The translations under genes were made by a program, and so were the position numbers. Below the pieces are notes generated by a model, which saw only the letters and a program-made list of their open reading frames with translations, was not told the DNA's origin and ran no database searches. DNA of 64,000 nt, taken from positions 121,624 through 185,623 of the forward strand of contig JASANE010020187.1 of the NCBI GenBank assembly GCA_030248225.1, in the 5' to 3' direction. Below, piece by piece: positions 24,798 through 35,074 of this stretch; the stretch's first letter is position 1, and each line of letters opens with the position of its first letter. This DNA comes from Trileptium ribeirensis (lineage: Eukaryota > Nematoda > Enoplea > Enoplida > Thoracostomopsidae).

Positions 24798-25020
24798 CCG
24801 GACGGCTGGCAACTGCACGAGTATTTGATTACCTCAACCTAGGCCTTAGATTTACGCTAATAATGCCAGTTATGTTAAACAGGCAGACACCGAACGGCTG
24901 CCGAACCACGTTATTAAAACTGTACAGTAGCGGTCGACTACTATGCAGTTGAAGTTTCTTACTCCACACGAACCCCGGACGGCTGCTCGTATGGGGAGAT
25001 CATTTTCACCCGGACGGCTG
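24798..25020. repeat. Dispersed CGGACGGCTG motif array
   Basis: CGGACGGCTG or CGAACGGCTG occurs near 24799, 24891, 24976 and 25011. Neighbouring blocks with CCTAGG(C/T)CTTAGATTTACG-like sequence also recur (about 24650 and 24840). Spacing is irregular, so this is a decayed higher-order repeat. Confidence 0.5.
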
Positions 25021-25129
25021 GCCAAGAATAGTACGTGGGATCTACGGCGACTCGAGCGGGTAATCGACTCCTCGCCCGGTCTTCTCAAGAATATTACTAT
25101 ATACTTGATTCACCGACCACGGACTGCTT

Positions 25130-28090
25130 CCAGGCTTCACAAGTAGCACTACTAATATATTCCAGTCCCACCTATATTCTCGAACTCGACACAAGGGGCC
25201 GAAATCGACCCTAGTTACTTTATTGCCACTTATCACCTCGATTTTCCTGGGAAATTAATATTACTAATTAAGATAATAGTGGGATTATGGTTACTTATTT
25301 GTGTGGCTACTCGCAGGTACTCAATCACTATACCTTCCTGTACTCTACTCTGCCGTCACCTGTGCGAGCGCAAAGAACCACACGTTCTTCGTGCTCCAAA
25401 AATTTACCGTAAATTGCGGAAACCCAAGTATAGGCGTTTACTCCAATGCCAAGCCGATAAAAGAAGCGGAGTATAAGCTTCATTACTATATGCTGCAGGT
25501 ACGGTAGTCGCCGTCAGTCCAACCGGTAACACACAATTCTTTGCGTTATGTCTCGCCACCTTCCTGCTATAAGTATACCAAGCTTAAATCCAAACCATAA
25601 AGACAAAGCAAACAATATCGTATAAACTCAATTAGACTCCAATGTCACCAAAACCATTGCTAATTAAGGCACATAAATCAGACTAGCTGTTAGCTAGGTA
25701 ACCAATTTTAAACAACAAGGATATAAGAAAACATTAGTAGTTCCAAAATTCTATCCGATACCGCCGCACTTTTCAAAATCAAAACGTAGACTAAAGATCT
25801 AAAGAAAACTGGACTAACTATACATAGCTAATCAGAAAATGTCGGCATTATGCAAATTAAGTAGAAAAAAATTTTATAAATCTTAGAACTTTGAACTCAA
25901 AACTTACGGAGACATATAAGGTATTTTATGAAAAAGAACCAAAAAGTGGGATTTTAGCCCCGGCATTCCCTAGTAACCTACTGAACCCCCGACACCACAT
26001 AGAATCTGCGTTGACAATAATTTTCCGCTTCCTAGCTATATAACTATTACAAACCTACAATAAAATAATACGAAAAAGATACATTTTAATAAAATAATCG
26101 CAAAAGTCTTCATTTTTAATTATAAATTATAGCCAAAAACTTTAAACAAACAAATTTCCTAATAAACAAATTATAAAAAATTGTTAAAAAAGCTCGCGCT
26201 TACAGCTTTCACTCATGCAATCGGAATCTGATTCCGACGTGCATTTGTCAGTCAACGCACGATTTCGCGTTGAAGGTTTTTCTTCATTTATGATCAAAAG
26301 TTTCGAAGTCGAAAGTCCGTCAGTCTGGGTGGGGGGATAGGTGGTTTCGGGGGTCGTCGAGGCGGCAGATTTCTGAAATTCTTAGCAACTTAAAATTTTT
26401 GCCTCAATTACACCAATTTTCTAAAAATTCATCATAATTTTCCCTGATTTTTACGACTTTTACAATAGTTGATGTCACATTTCATCCTGTTTTAGGCCAA
26501 TTTTCACTAACATTTTTCACGCACCGAAATGCGTTAATGTTGCTCAGGCGACTCCGAAATGTTTTCTATGAACGTGTTTTTATGATTACAACGAAAAATA
26601 CCAGCAAAAAAAATTGGAAAACTTTTTTCAGATGATGGGTTTGCCATACATACCTGTAGTTTTTCATGCTTTTGGGGCAAATTCCGTGCATTAACTAGGT
26701 TTTCGTAGAATTGATATAGGACAGAAGAGTATGTAGATCTAATGAGTTGAAAGTCTAATGAGGCTATAATATATTTGAAAGGAAGAGCTGTCAATATGCA
26801 TAAAACTGTGTAAAACTTTGAGAATTGTTCTCCTAACTTAACTGAAATCCAGTCACAAGTTTGAAAACATAACTTTTTTGGATTTATGAACCTTACGTGG
26901 TCATAGAATGGCAGGATAGTGTCCCCCATGAGGATCGCACCATAGTCTGATCCCATGAAGCTGCACAGCCCGCACCCCAGGTGAAATTGGGAAAATTGGT
27001 AAAGATAGGCTAAATAAGTGCCGAGAAAACGGAACTTGAAATTTTTGGAAGGAAAAGTTCGGAACGTTCGGGAATTTTTTGGAAACACAAAATTCGAGAA
27101 TTTTTTCTTCCCAAAAATTCCCGAGTTTTAAGAAAATGAACAATTTTATGTGGGTATTTATAAAGGCACACATACACATAAAATATATTTTCCAGTGATA
27201 AACGGGAAACCCCTAAATGGTGACATGTGCCGAGCCATCCTCTTCTGAATGTCCATAAGTTACCATAGCAGCTTCTACTTACGCCAAGTTAGACTGTCTG
27301 CGTCAGTTGGCCATTCACAAATAGATGATAGGTAGTTAAGCCGTTACTTTAATTTCGAGGTATATCCTTCATATTTTTACATGAACATCGTTATATCATA
27401 CCGCTATCCCCGTGTTTTCCGCGCAAACTATTTAAACCGTAATTTTGACGAAAATCAGTAAAATTTACTAAAAACACTAATAAAATTACTAAACTTTGAC
27501 TATTTACGATTCTAGAAAATTATCTTATATAGGAGTCTAATGTATCACTATGCTCCTTAGGTACAGTTATAAAGGTCGCGAAGTTTTCAGCTAGTTTAGA
27601 CTTGTGGTGAAAATATCCCACGTGAAACACTGATATTACGTGTGACTTTTTTACTTAAGATTTGTTGGTATGAAACTTACTTCATTTGATACATGGCTAT
27701 TGATTGTATATAAATTTTTCCTGTAAGTAAAATATACGTTTGTATTTTCAGACGTTGCCATCGAATCGGACGTAAAGGCTGGTAATCGGGAAACTTACGA
27801 GAAGTAGAGATAAATACTAATACACCATACGATGTATTTTATCAACACAGAGAAGTGAGCTTTTACACAAAAAATTTGCAGCTTACAGGGTATTATTATA
27901 TATCACATTAATGCGCAATTACATTTTTTCTAAAATAAATTACCAAGGCTGTCGGCGCTAAAAACAGCCACATAAAAATAGTGCGCGCTCATAAACGTAA
28001 AAAGGATTTCAGCGTGTTCGTGCGTATTCATATGAGTATACTAGTGAAGCTCGCTTGCGATCCAGAATTCAAGTGGTGAGAACAATCCCC
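25130..28090. other. AT-rich stretch without a recognisable gene
   Basis: A 184-codon minus-strand frame at 26534-27088 is the longest in this stretch but is rich in Phe, Lys and Ser, matches no domain, and overlaps a second frame. I see no terminal repeats or RNA genes. Confidence 0.4.
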
Positions 28091-28100
28091 CGAAGCAGAA

Positions 28101-28395
28101 GTGTGAAAAATATTTGCCACGCAATATTTTTGACGCTCGCAATGAGCTTGTCGGCCCAGAAAATCCCATATCCTACACTAAAACCAACAATAAACACACA
28201 TTCAGGTGCTTTTCCTACGACTTCTCCCCAAAAATTGCGAAAACGTCATTTTTTTATGCCAAGTATGAACCAGAACTGTAAAAAATATTTGCCCAACAAT
28301 ATTTTTAACACTTGCAATGAGTTTATCTGCCCAGACACTAAAAGCAACAAAAAACACACATTTCGGTGCATTTCCCACACTTTTCACCAAATATG
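28101..28395. repeat. Two-unit tandem repeat, about 175 bp
   Basis: TGTGAAAAATATTTGCC (28102) recurs as TGTAAAAAATATTTGCC (28277). The following blocks CAATATTTTT, GCAATGAG(C/T)TT, GCCCAGA and AACACACATT are collinear in both units. Confidence 0.75.
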
Positions 28396-28800
28396 AAATT
28401 TGGCGCCAACTATAAGCTTATAGACGCCAGATTGGGAAGTAGTTGAAAAACTTCTTATATATCATTGGAAAGCCCTGGTAAAGCTACATAGAATAGGGCT
28501 ATCAGTTTGCGGATATCTCGTGTACTTATTGAGAAAACTCGCAAAAACTGGAGGGGTGCCCGAAAAATGGGCCAAAAATGACGTCATTTTGCCCCATAAC
28601 TTTTCTGACGGCAAAAAATCAAAAATCGAGCTCCGTCACTACACCTAAATCGACCATTGCGGTTCGAATGAGCATCAAAATCCGCCCAACGGTTATCGAG
28701 ATCCAGGTGCGACACACAGACACACAGACAGGACCTCCTCAACCCCCCTCCAGAGCCAAAAATGAAAATTCTCGTCCACTCGAATTCAATAACATGTAAA
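28396..28800. repeat. Repeat-like block ending in the shared tail motif, copy 2
   Basis: It contains AAAATCCGCCCAACGGTTAT and GAGATCC followed by ACACAGACACACAGACAG (28678-28735), matching the motif at 676-740. The preceding segment (GCCCCATAACTTTTCTGACG and so on) is non-coding. This is probably the end of an interspersed repeat whose other end I cannot place. Confidence 0.4.
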
Positions 28801-29101
28801 ATACATAAATGAGCAGTTAATACAGACGCACTCAATAAAAAATTCATAAGTATATAAAAAGAAAAAGGTTTATTCAAATTTGTTACACTCATGCGTCCGT
28901 CAAAAACGAGCCCTTGCAGTTCAATGAAAACGGGACATTTAAGCCGTTAAATGTCAAATACAGACGATTTTTTATTTCTTTCAGAGCAAAGATAAAATAA
29001 TATAGACATGCTTCAACTTCAGCTGCTGAAGCCATTTCGTCTTATTATATAGTGAATGATGTAAAAAAATTTTTTACAATTATTCTATTAAGCATATATA
29101 T

Positions 29102-29972
29102 ACAGGGTGTAGCATATGTAATCCCAGCATTAAAATGATCCAGAACCACTAACCCAAATAATAAACATATATAAAAGCGTTTTGGTATTCATGTAATCTC
29201 ATATTTTGATCAATAACACTTACCCAAATTGCGAAGCTGGGCGACTTCAAGAACAATGCGTTCTTCCAGTCGAAAACGCACACTTCGGCAAACTTTTCGA
29301 ATGATGCCAGGCTCCAGAAGAGAGAGCTCCTTCGATATATGATGTTTTAAGCACAGTGGTTTGCGTTGCTATTCCTTCTACTTCAATACTGCCCAAAGAA
29401 GAAAGCCAGGAGGATTTTAGATCAGGAGAGGAAGTAGCCCATGCGACAAAGTTTCGGCGCCCCAGTCAACGCTCAGGGAAGGTTTCGTTCAACCTACGGC
29501 GCGCATCCAACGCAAAATGAGGAGGCGCGCCATCCTGCATAAAGGGAAGCCATTCAACATGGTTTAATATTAAGATAAAATTCATTTCACTGCAGCATTT
29601 AGTTGTCTGCATTCATCGAAAAAGAACGGCCCAAAAAACCCACCAAACTACGTACCGACACATACTATCAGACCAGGTTCATTCATATGCTATCCGTTGG
29701 TGTTAGGAGGGTTTTCTGCATGCCAATTAACACAATTGTGACGGTTAGCGTGGCCGTTTAGCTTAAAATTACTTTTGAGTAACCAAATGACATCGTAATT
29801 TAAATCTGGGTCATCGTCGAGACGAGTATCCGCCATTTTGTTATACGTAGATATTTATAATATAATATGTTCGGTTATAATTTCTGAAAGTATGAGTGTT
29901 GTAACTATATTATGTCAGTCTCAACAAATGTTTGAGGTTGGGGCGTTAGTTATGGGACATCCTATATTTTGC
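29102..29972 (-). mobile_element. Tc1/mariner-type transposon relic
   Basis: The element is about 870 bp and bounded by TA. One end reads CAGGGTGTAGCATATGTAAT (29103 on). The other, reversed, reads AGGATGTCCCATAACTAACG (from about 29968), giving imperfect inverted termini of the CAGGGTGTCCCATA type. The interior codes a transposase relic on the minus strand. Confidence 0.75.
29225..29840 (-). pseudogene. Tc1/mariner-type transposase, broken
   Basis: Reading minus, about 29815-29740 codes a stretch with FKLNGHANRHNCVNW, matching the FHLNG...N(R/K)QNCR.W segment of this transposase family. NPPNTNG and FGPFFFDE segments follow. Near 29550-29480 comes FMQDGAPPHFALDAR, the highly conserved (Q)QDGAPPH catalytic block, then LNETFPER and a degraded RSPDL block. 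In-frame stops interrupt it at least five times, for example after TNG and after FPER. The N-terminal DNA-binding domain is missing. It is inactive. Confidence 0.85.
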
Positions 29973-30112
29973 GAAATTTATGTCTTGATGCTTTTTGCAA
30001 GTAACAGATCATATATTGCCTGTTATTCAACAAAATAAAGCAGCTATGACTAATACCCCCACGCTCTCGGTTCCCCTCCTGACTTACAAAGTTTGATCCG
30101 GGACAGCAACTG

Positions 30113-32039
30113 CTAGTCCCCTTCCGCGAGACGGAAGACGTTTACGCGGGTCCTCGATTGGGGCAGCATAATTGATGGTGTAATACGGCACACGAGGCTG
30201 CGGTAGTTGTTCCATGTTGTTGAGTTCTTTGATCCGATGATTCCTGCAATAATATTCATCGATATTAGTGGCGGCTCTTTGAAGGAGATCTGGCGGCGGG
30301 AGCTCGAGTTTTCGGGGCTGATGGTTTGACTGGCATAGACGTTACAACCGTCCCTCAAGGGGAGGTTGCCTAGGAGGTCAAACTGCCTCCAATCCGATAT
30401 CCTCGGGTCGTAATTGTCGTTGTCTGTTGTCCTCGTCAGGTTCCAAGTCCGGATGTGCAGATAGCATGTCCTTGATGTCCTGTTCGTCAAATATGTCCCT
30501 AATAGGTTCAAACATGTCGTGCCGAGCACGAGCACTGCCAGACGTCTGATTCATCGGCATAACCGGGTCACCATGTCGAGTCGGTGGAGCGAGAGGTATA
30601 GTCCGTAGAGCTGGTGCAGGGGTTTGGGGCTCCAAATCTTGGGTGACGAGGCGCGGTATTACTACTCGAGCTTCTTCTCCATATGGTATATATTCCCCAT
30701 ACCAGCGATAACAGTCCTCGGCCTGTCTATGGGGCTGTCGGCGAGTAGGTTGGGAGGTTCCTCCCTCTCTCTACTTTCCTTGCGGAAGGGTCCCAACTCA
30801 GGTGATCACTCGCTCTCATCAGTTGGATAATCGAGCTCAAAGCGGGGCCTTCGGCGGGGTCCCGGTAAAAGTCGACTAAGGGGTACTTCGTTCTCCTTAT
30901 CTTCCCAGCTGGCGTGTGATTGAGCTCTAGCTGGCGTTTGTCCACGTGGTTTAGTGCGTGCTGGCCGAGTTAGAACTCCCTTGAGAGGTGGAGGGAGCGC
31001 TGCGCGGCGGCGTTGTTCCCTTCCTCCCGGTAGTGGAGCCCATGGTTGATTCGCCAATGGTTGATGTTGTCTCACTGTCCTTTACTGCAGTTCGTGGTCG
31101 TGATCGTTTAGGTCGACCGCCCTCCAAAGACTCAGAAGGTCGGCCTTGTTTACTTGTACCTTGTTTACTTGCATCACGTTGTCGAGCTAGGCTCTCGATA
31201 AATTCTCCTCCTATCCTGTCGGCTGCTATTTGAGCTTCCGAGGGGATGTATTGTACGGGATATCCCCTTAAGTATTCCATCAGTTCGGTTGCGTCCTTTA
31301 TTTCTCCTCGGGCACGGGCGGCTTCCTTTCTAATCCTCCTTATTTCTTCCACTTCCCATTCCCATTGTGCTTGCTCGTTTTGTCTTCGGGTGGTCCATCG
31401 ACCAAAGGATGGTACTTGTGGAACCTCGGTTACATGTTCCACTAGGGGTGACAATAGGGGTGGAATTACCCACTGACGACGTGGTGTCGGGAATCAATGG
31501 TTTCAGGTGAGGTGGTTTTAGAGCTTATGCATGATATCGGTTCACTAGCCGGTGTGGGAGTTTGAACTGGCTTCCGCCGTCGTTTAGGCTTAGGTTTTGG
31601 TACCGGTACAGGTTCCAGGGGAGGTTGGCTATTTGCTGGACTGTACGGGTTATGGTCTAGGAGGTGTATAATATGGCATGAGCCATTCGTCTGGAACGTA
31701 ATCCTCTAACGTGGCTTCGAATCCTAGTGTCATTAGGGGTGTGCGTGGAAGCGGGGTAGGTGGAATATGCATGACGAGGCTTAGGATATTGGCGTTCGTA
31801 GGACACGGTAGGTTCGCGATAGCTATGGTATGGTACCAACGACCTGTCTGATTCGGTCACTAGGCGTTGTGTCTGAGGGCTGCGGGACGTCTGTGTAGCG
31901 ATGGCGGTGCGACGTTGGGCTGGCGTAAGCGGCGAGGTTTGGACAGCATGTTCAACTGCCGAAGTTGAAGATGCAGCTTGTTCAGGAGTGTGGGGCGAGT
32001 ACTCATCCCGGTCTTGAGAAGCGAGTAATTCAACGAGAC
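30113..32039 (-). pseudogene. Family A post-integrase extension, copy 2
   Basis: Open pieces on the minus strand (31860-31657, 31454-30951, 31075-30806, 30635-30378, 30535-30113) lie in different frames, so at least four indels separate them. They are rich in Pro, Arg, Ser, Thr and Glu. The piece 31454-30951 contains a charged helical stretch (EWEVEEIRRIRKEAARARGE) and then SRPRTAVKDSETTSTIGES. The last piece has RRQISFKEP, matching RRVTFQEP in copy 1 at about 62156. The function is unknown. It may be the pol C-terminus or a separate product. Confidence 0.55.
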
Positions 32040-33581
32040 CTAAATCGTTGACATTGAATGGTCGCAGGGTGCGACCGTGACCTGAGCATTGTGATGATAG
32101 GGGCTAGTTGGCTCTTCAGTTCTAGCAGCATGCAGTTGTTCTCGGAAGGTTACTGGGGCAGTATGTTGTCCGTACTCAGGCCAGAAGGTGCCAGTGGGCT
32201 TATCAAGCGCGTAGAGCAATTTAGCGGGATCTTGGGTGGCATGTTCTTGAGAGATGGCTGGCCATTCGGTGTCGGGGGTTCTATCGGGACCGCAAATGGG
32301 TAATCTGCTTTGTTGCGGGGCTCCTGATGAGCCTTGAGCCTGAATGGTTAGTTGTTCTACTGCGGCGCGGTGTATGTCTGCCTGCGCTTGCGTGTATTCT
32401 AAGATAGGTTCTTCAATCTCTACACTGGCGACGTCGGATGCACCGTCAATCTCTTGGCGGGATCTATCAACTGCTTCTGGATCAGCAGCCTGCAATTCCC
32501 TAGCGAAATATTTGTCAGCGAGAATGGTTTCTCCTGGTTCCTGTAGTGCAGCCTCGATGTATGCAGGAGGAACAGCTTTGAGTAGATCCGCCACGTCAGG
32601 GAAGCTACTTAACGGGCGATAACATGGTTTGGTGCGATTTATGTGGACGACACGGTCGGAAGCATTGGGTTGTCCGGGGAGTTTAACACAGATGCAAGGT
32701 AACATTATTTTGGTGATTTCGTACGGTCCACACCACCTGCGTTCTAATTTGCGTGATAGTCCTGGTGTCGTGTAGTATCGATAGACCCATACATGGTCAT
32801 TAACACGGTAGTCTGGGACCTTGATCTTACGATTGTAATAACGCTTCCTATATTCCCTAGCAGACTGCATGGAGCGATAGGCTCTATACCTGATGGTAGC
32901 TAACCACCGTTGTACATTAGCACGATAAGCTTCTGCTCCGGGGTAACGTCCCAAATCAGTTAGAGTTTCGATTCCACCCGGTACGCGGGGTTGGAATCCG
33001 TGCATGAGCATGAATGGAGGATAGTGCGTGGAAGCGTGGACTGCTGAGTTGTAGGACATGATGCAATACGGCAGGACTTCGTCCAATGTAGTGTGGTCCT
33101 TTTCAGGCAAAGCTACTCTTAGGAGAAATAATAGAGTGCGGTTAAAAAGTTCGATCTCCCCATTTGCCTTCGGGTTATAGCTGAGCGTTTCGCGTTTAAA
33201 TGTATGTAATCTAGCGCACAAGGCCTCCGTTACCTCTGAGACGAAACATCCGCCTCGATCTGAGACTAACGCTTCGGGTGCGCCATAACGGCACACCACA
33301 TCCTCGACGAAAACATTAGCTACACTCTTAGCGGTCTGATCGGGCAAAGCAGCTGCAACGACCAGTTTTGTAAACTGATCGATGAAGACGATTGCGTACC
33401 GATTTCCATTTCGGGATACCGCCCGTGTGTACAATATGTCGACAAACATGCGATGCATGGGTGCACTAGCCAACGGGTTCTCTCCGAGCGCGGCTCGAAC
33501 ATTTTGGGGTAAGTTATTTGATCGTTGGCAGAGTACGCGCCGTTTAACATATTCGTCTACGTACTTACCCATGGTTTCCAA
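32040..33581 (-). CDS. Ty3/Gypsy integrase, family A copy 2 (intact 513-codon frame)
   Basis: This part of Pol would join retroelement cDNA to chromosomal DNA. The frame opens within the zinc-binding domain; one expected Cys is missing (VKRRVLCQRSN where CxxC is usual). The catalytic triad is visible: Asp in MFVDILYT (about residue 48), Asp in LVSDRGGC (about 108) and Glu in NPKANGEIELFN (about 144). A GPY/F-type module follows (RRWCGPYEITKI, then VVHINRTKPCYRPL, about residues 285-330). The last 180 residues are acidic and Gln/Ala-rich with PICGPDRTPD and EYGQHT motifs shared with copies 1 and 3. The upstream frame (33623-34282) is separated by a frameshift, so the first codon shown is not a true start. 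Confidence 0.85.
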   Translation of the reverse strand: METMGKYVDEYVKRRVLCQRSNNLPQNVRAALGENPLASAPMHRMFVDILYTRAVSRNGNRYAIVFIDQFTKLVVAAALPDQTAKSVANVFVEDVVCRYGAPEALVSDRGGCFVSEVTEALCARLHTFKRETLSYNPKANGEIELFNRTLLFLLRVALPEKDHTTLDEVLPYCIMSYNSAVHASTHYPPFMLMHGFQPRVPGGIETLTDLGRYPGAEAYRANVQRWLATIRYRAYRSMQSAREYRKRYYNRKIKVPDYRVNDHVWVYRYYTTPGLSRKLERRWCGPYEITKIMLPCICVKLPGQPNASDRVVHINRTKPCYRPLSSFPDVADLLKAVPPAYIEAALQEPGETILADKYFARELQAADPEAVDRSRQEIDGASDVASVEIEEPILEYTQAQADIHRAAVEQLTIQAQGSSGAPQQSRLPICGPDRTPDTEWPAISQEHATQDPAKLLYALDKPTGTFWPEYGQHTAPVTFREQLHAARTEEPTSPYHHNAQVTVAPCDHSMSTI

Positions 33582-33622
33582 GTAATAGAACTGTTTGAGT
33601 TTGCTCAGTAGTCGATCCCTAC

Positions 33623-34282
33623 CTAGATGTCCACCGAATAATGTGTCGTGTTCATGTTTGAGTATTGGCTGTATGAGCAGTCTGGGTACGCATAGCTTCT
33701 GTGGTCGTTGGGCATGAAGGGGTGTAGGTACAGAATAGCAGTGTCGGGGCAGAGCCTATAATGATGAGCTTCTAAATTAAGGGCAGTCGCTGCCTTTTCG
33801 TCGGTTGGCGAATGCCGAGTATGCAGACACCACCATATGGGACCAAATTGTTTATCTCTGCGTTGAATGTATGGTATGTAATTAAGAAGGTTCCTCCCTT
33901 CGTATCGTTGGAAGTGTGGTAAGTATATGTGTTCTCCAGTGTCGTAAACCTGTTCAGGGCGTTGTAATCGTACTCGTGGTCCACATGCATACGCGACCCT
34001 AATTAAAGTGTCAAATTCCTCTACTTCTAGCAAACCACCATACCTCTGTCTAACATTCGTCGGTAGGGTACGTGGTCTGGTAGGTTCAGGTGTGCCAGCG
34101 ATGGCACGGGTCGAGCTTTCACTCGCCGCACCAGCAGGCCGTGTCGGAGCGGTTGGGGGTTCCTGTGGTAATGAAGGTCTGGCTGAGGGGTCGGGTGCTG
34201 ATGAAGGTCCAGGGGTTGGTTCGTTAGAGGGCTCTGACGGTCCTGGGGCAGTCGTCCGTCTCCAGGGTACCTCACAGACCAT
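33623..34282 (-). CDS. Pro-rich linker plus integrase N-terminal region, family A copy 2
   Basis: This 219-codon frame sits upstream of the integrase frame. Residues 10-75 are a Pro/Ser/Thr/Ala-rich linker (PSEPSNEPTPGPSSAPDP). The rest matches the region before the zinc-binding domain in copy 1: LLNYIPYIQRRDKQFGPIWW against LLPYIQRNDPELGPIWW, then TAILYLHPF. It ends in a frameshift just where the HxxxH...GHLGRDR zinc-binding sequence begins (about 33670-33625 in another frame). No true start is visible; it is internal Pol sequence. Confidence 0.75.
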   Translation of the reverse strand: MVCEVPWRRTTAPGPSEPSNEPTPGPSSAPDPSARPSLPQEPPTAPTRPAGAASESSTRAIAGTPEPTRPRTLPTNVRQRYGGLLEVEEFDTLIRVAYACGPRVRLQRPEQVYDTGEHIYLPHFQRYEGRNLLNYIPYIQRRDKQFGPIWWCLHTRHSPTDEKAATALNLEAHHYRLCPDTAILYLHPFMPNDHRSYAYPDCSYSQYSNMNTTHYSVDI

Positions 34283-34559
34283 GGGTCGGCTATGTCTCCA
34301 CAGAAAATGAAACGGGTTGGGTCTGGTAGAGAATCATAACCAGGTCCTCCAAACATAAGATAGAAGCGTTCCCAAACATATTTGGGTCTCAGGTTGACGG
34401 TCGAGTAAGTCGTTTTCAAGCTTCCTCCGTGGGAAGTTTTCGCAGCGGTCTAGCAGGGGCTTTGCCTTTGCCACGATCCTGTCCCTTGACAGCTACAGCG
34501 ACCATGCGAGGATGGTCCTGTTCGTCGTATTCAGCTTCGTCGGGGGACTAGGAAAATTC

Positions 34560-34790
34560 CACGTCATGTCGGGGATCGCGTGAAAGTCTGTCTGCGTTGG
34601 CATTAGCCTTACCTGGCCTATATTCAATATTGAAACCACCAAATTCCATCAGTAATTCGTTACGCCATTGGGCCAGGCGTGAGTTTCGTGGCGGTCTCTC
34701 AAACAACGCCTTCAGTAGCTTATGGTCAGTCTCAACATGAAATTTGTATCCGAGTAGGTAGTATTTCTACTCGCCTGTTTTTGGCGAGCA
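34560..34790 (-). pseudogene. RNase H C-terminal fragment, family A copy 2
   Basis: Minus-strand coding reads YLLGYKFHVETDHKLL, then LAQWRNELLMEFGGFNIEYR and PGKANANADRLSRDP, the conserved end of Gypsy RNase H. Copy 1 has the same block at 59205-59400. The copy is cut off at about 34790, where unrelated sequence begins. Confidence 0.8.
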
Positions 34791-35063
34791 CAACGATATA
34801 TGGCGGGCCTCTGTTCGACTTCCCGCTAACTCGCTATAACACGCCAAAGTGCCCCTTGTCTGGAAAACCCGACTATAGGTGGGTACAAAACGCCGGAAAA
34901 TTTATCCCTAACTCGAATATAGGCAAATCGCCTCTCATCACTTTCACCGCGTCGAGATATCTCCAAATATACCCGGCGGGTTTCCGTCCGTTGCTCCGTT
35001 AACTCTTGACAGCCGACAAAAGCGCCCCCACCACTATCGACACTCTCTCTATCTGCAGTGATT
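34791..35063. other. Spacer between two truncated retroelements
   Basis: About 270 bp separate the broken RNase H ends of family A copy 2 and of the Mag-like element. The hairpin CTCGCC TGTTTTT GGCGAG lies right at the junction (about 34769-34788). No gene is recognised; a plus-strand frame of 107 codons crosses it without domain similarity. Confidence 0.5.
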
Positions 35064-35074
35064 TTAGTACTCCT

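Larger units (their letters stand above)
30069..34790 (-). mobile_element. Family A LTR retroelement, copy 2 (3' half)
   Basis: Minus-strand order: end of RNase H (34790-34560), Pro-rich linker and integrase N-terminus (34282-33623), integrase core with an intact frame (33581-32040), then about 1.9 kb of low-complexity extension. A purine tract AGGAGGGGAA (30080-30071, minus) resembles the GGAGGAGGGG tract of copy 1 and is a candidate polypurine tract. The 5' half (gag, any env, protease, RT) is absent. I could not recognise an LTR. Confidence 0.8.

Noticed and set aside
26534..27179. 184-codon minus-strand frame with an overlapping 92-codon frame
   Set aside because: Composition is Phe/Lys/Ser-rich as expected for AT-rich DNA. 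No motif, splice site or homologue is recognised. A weak possibility of a repeat-derived protein remains.
32058..34310. Plus-strand frames of 67-100 codons opposite the integrase region
   Set aside because: They are antisense shadows of the family A Pol frames on the minus strand.
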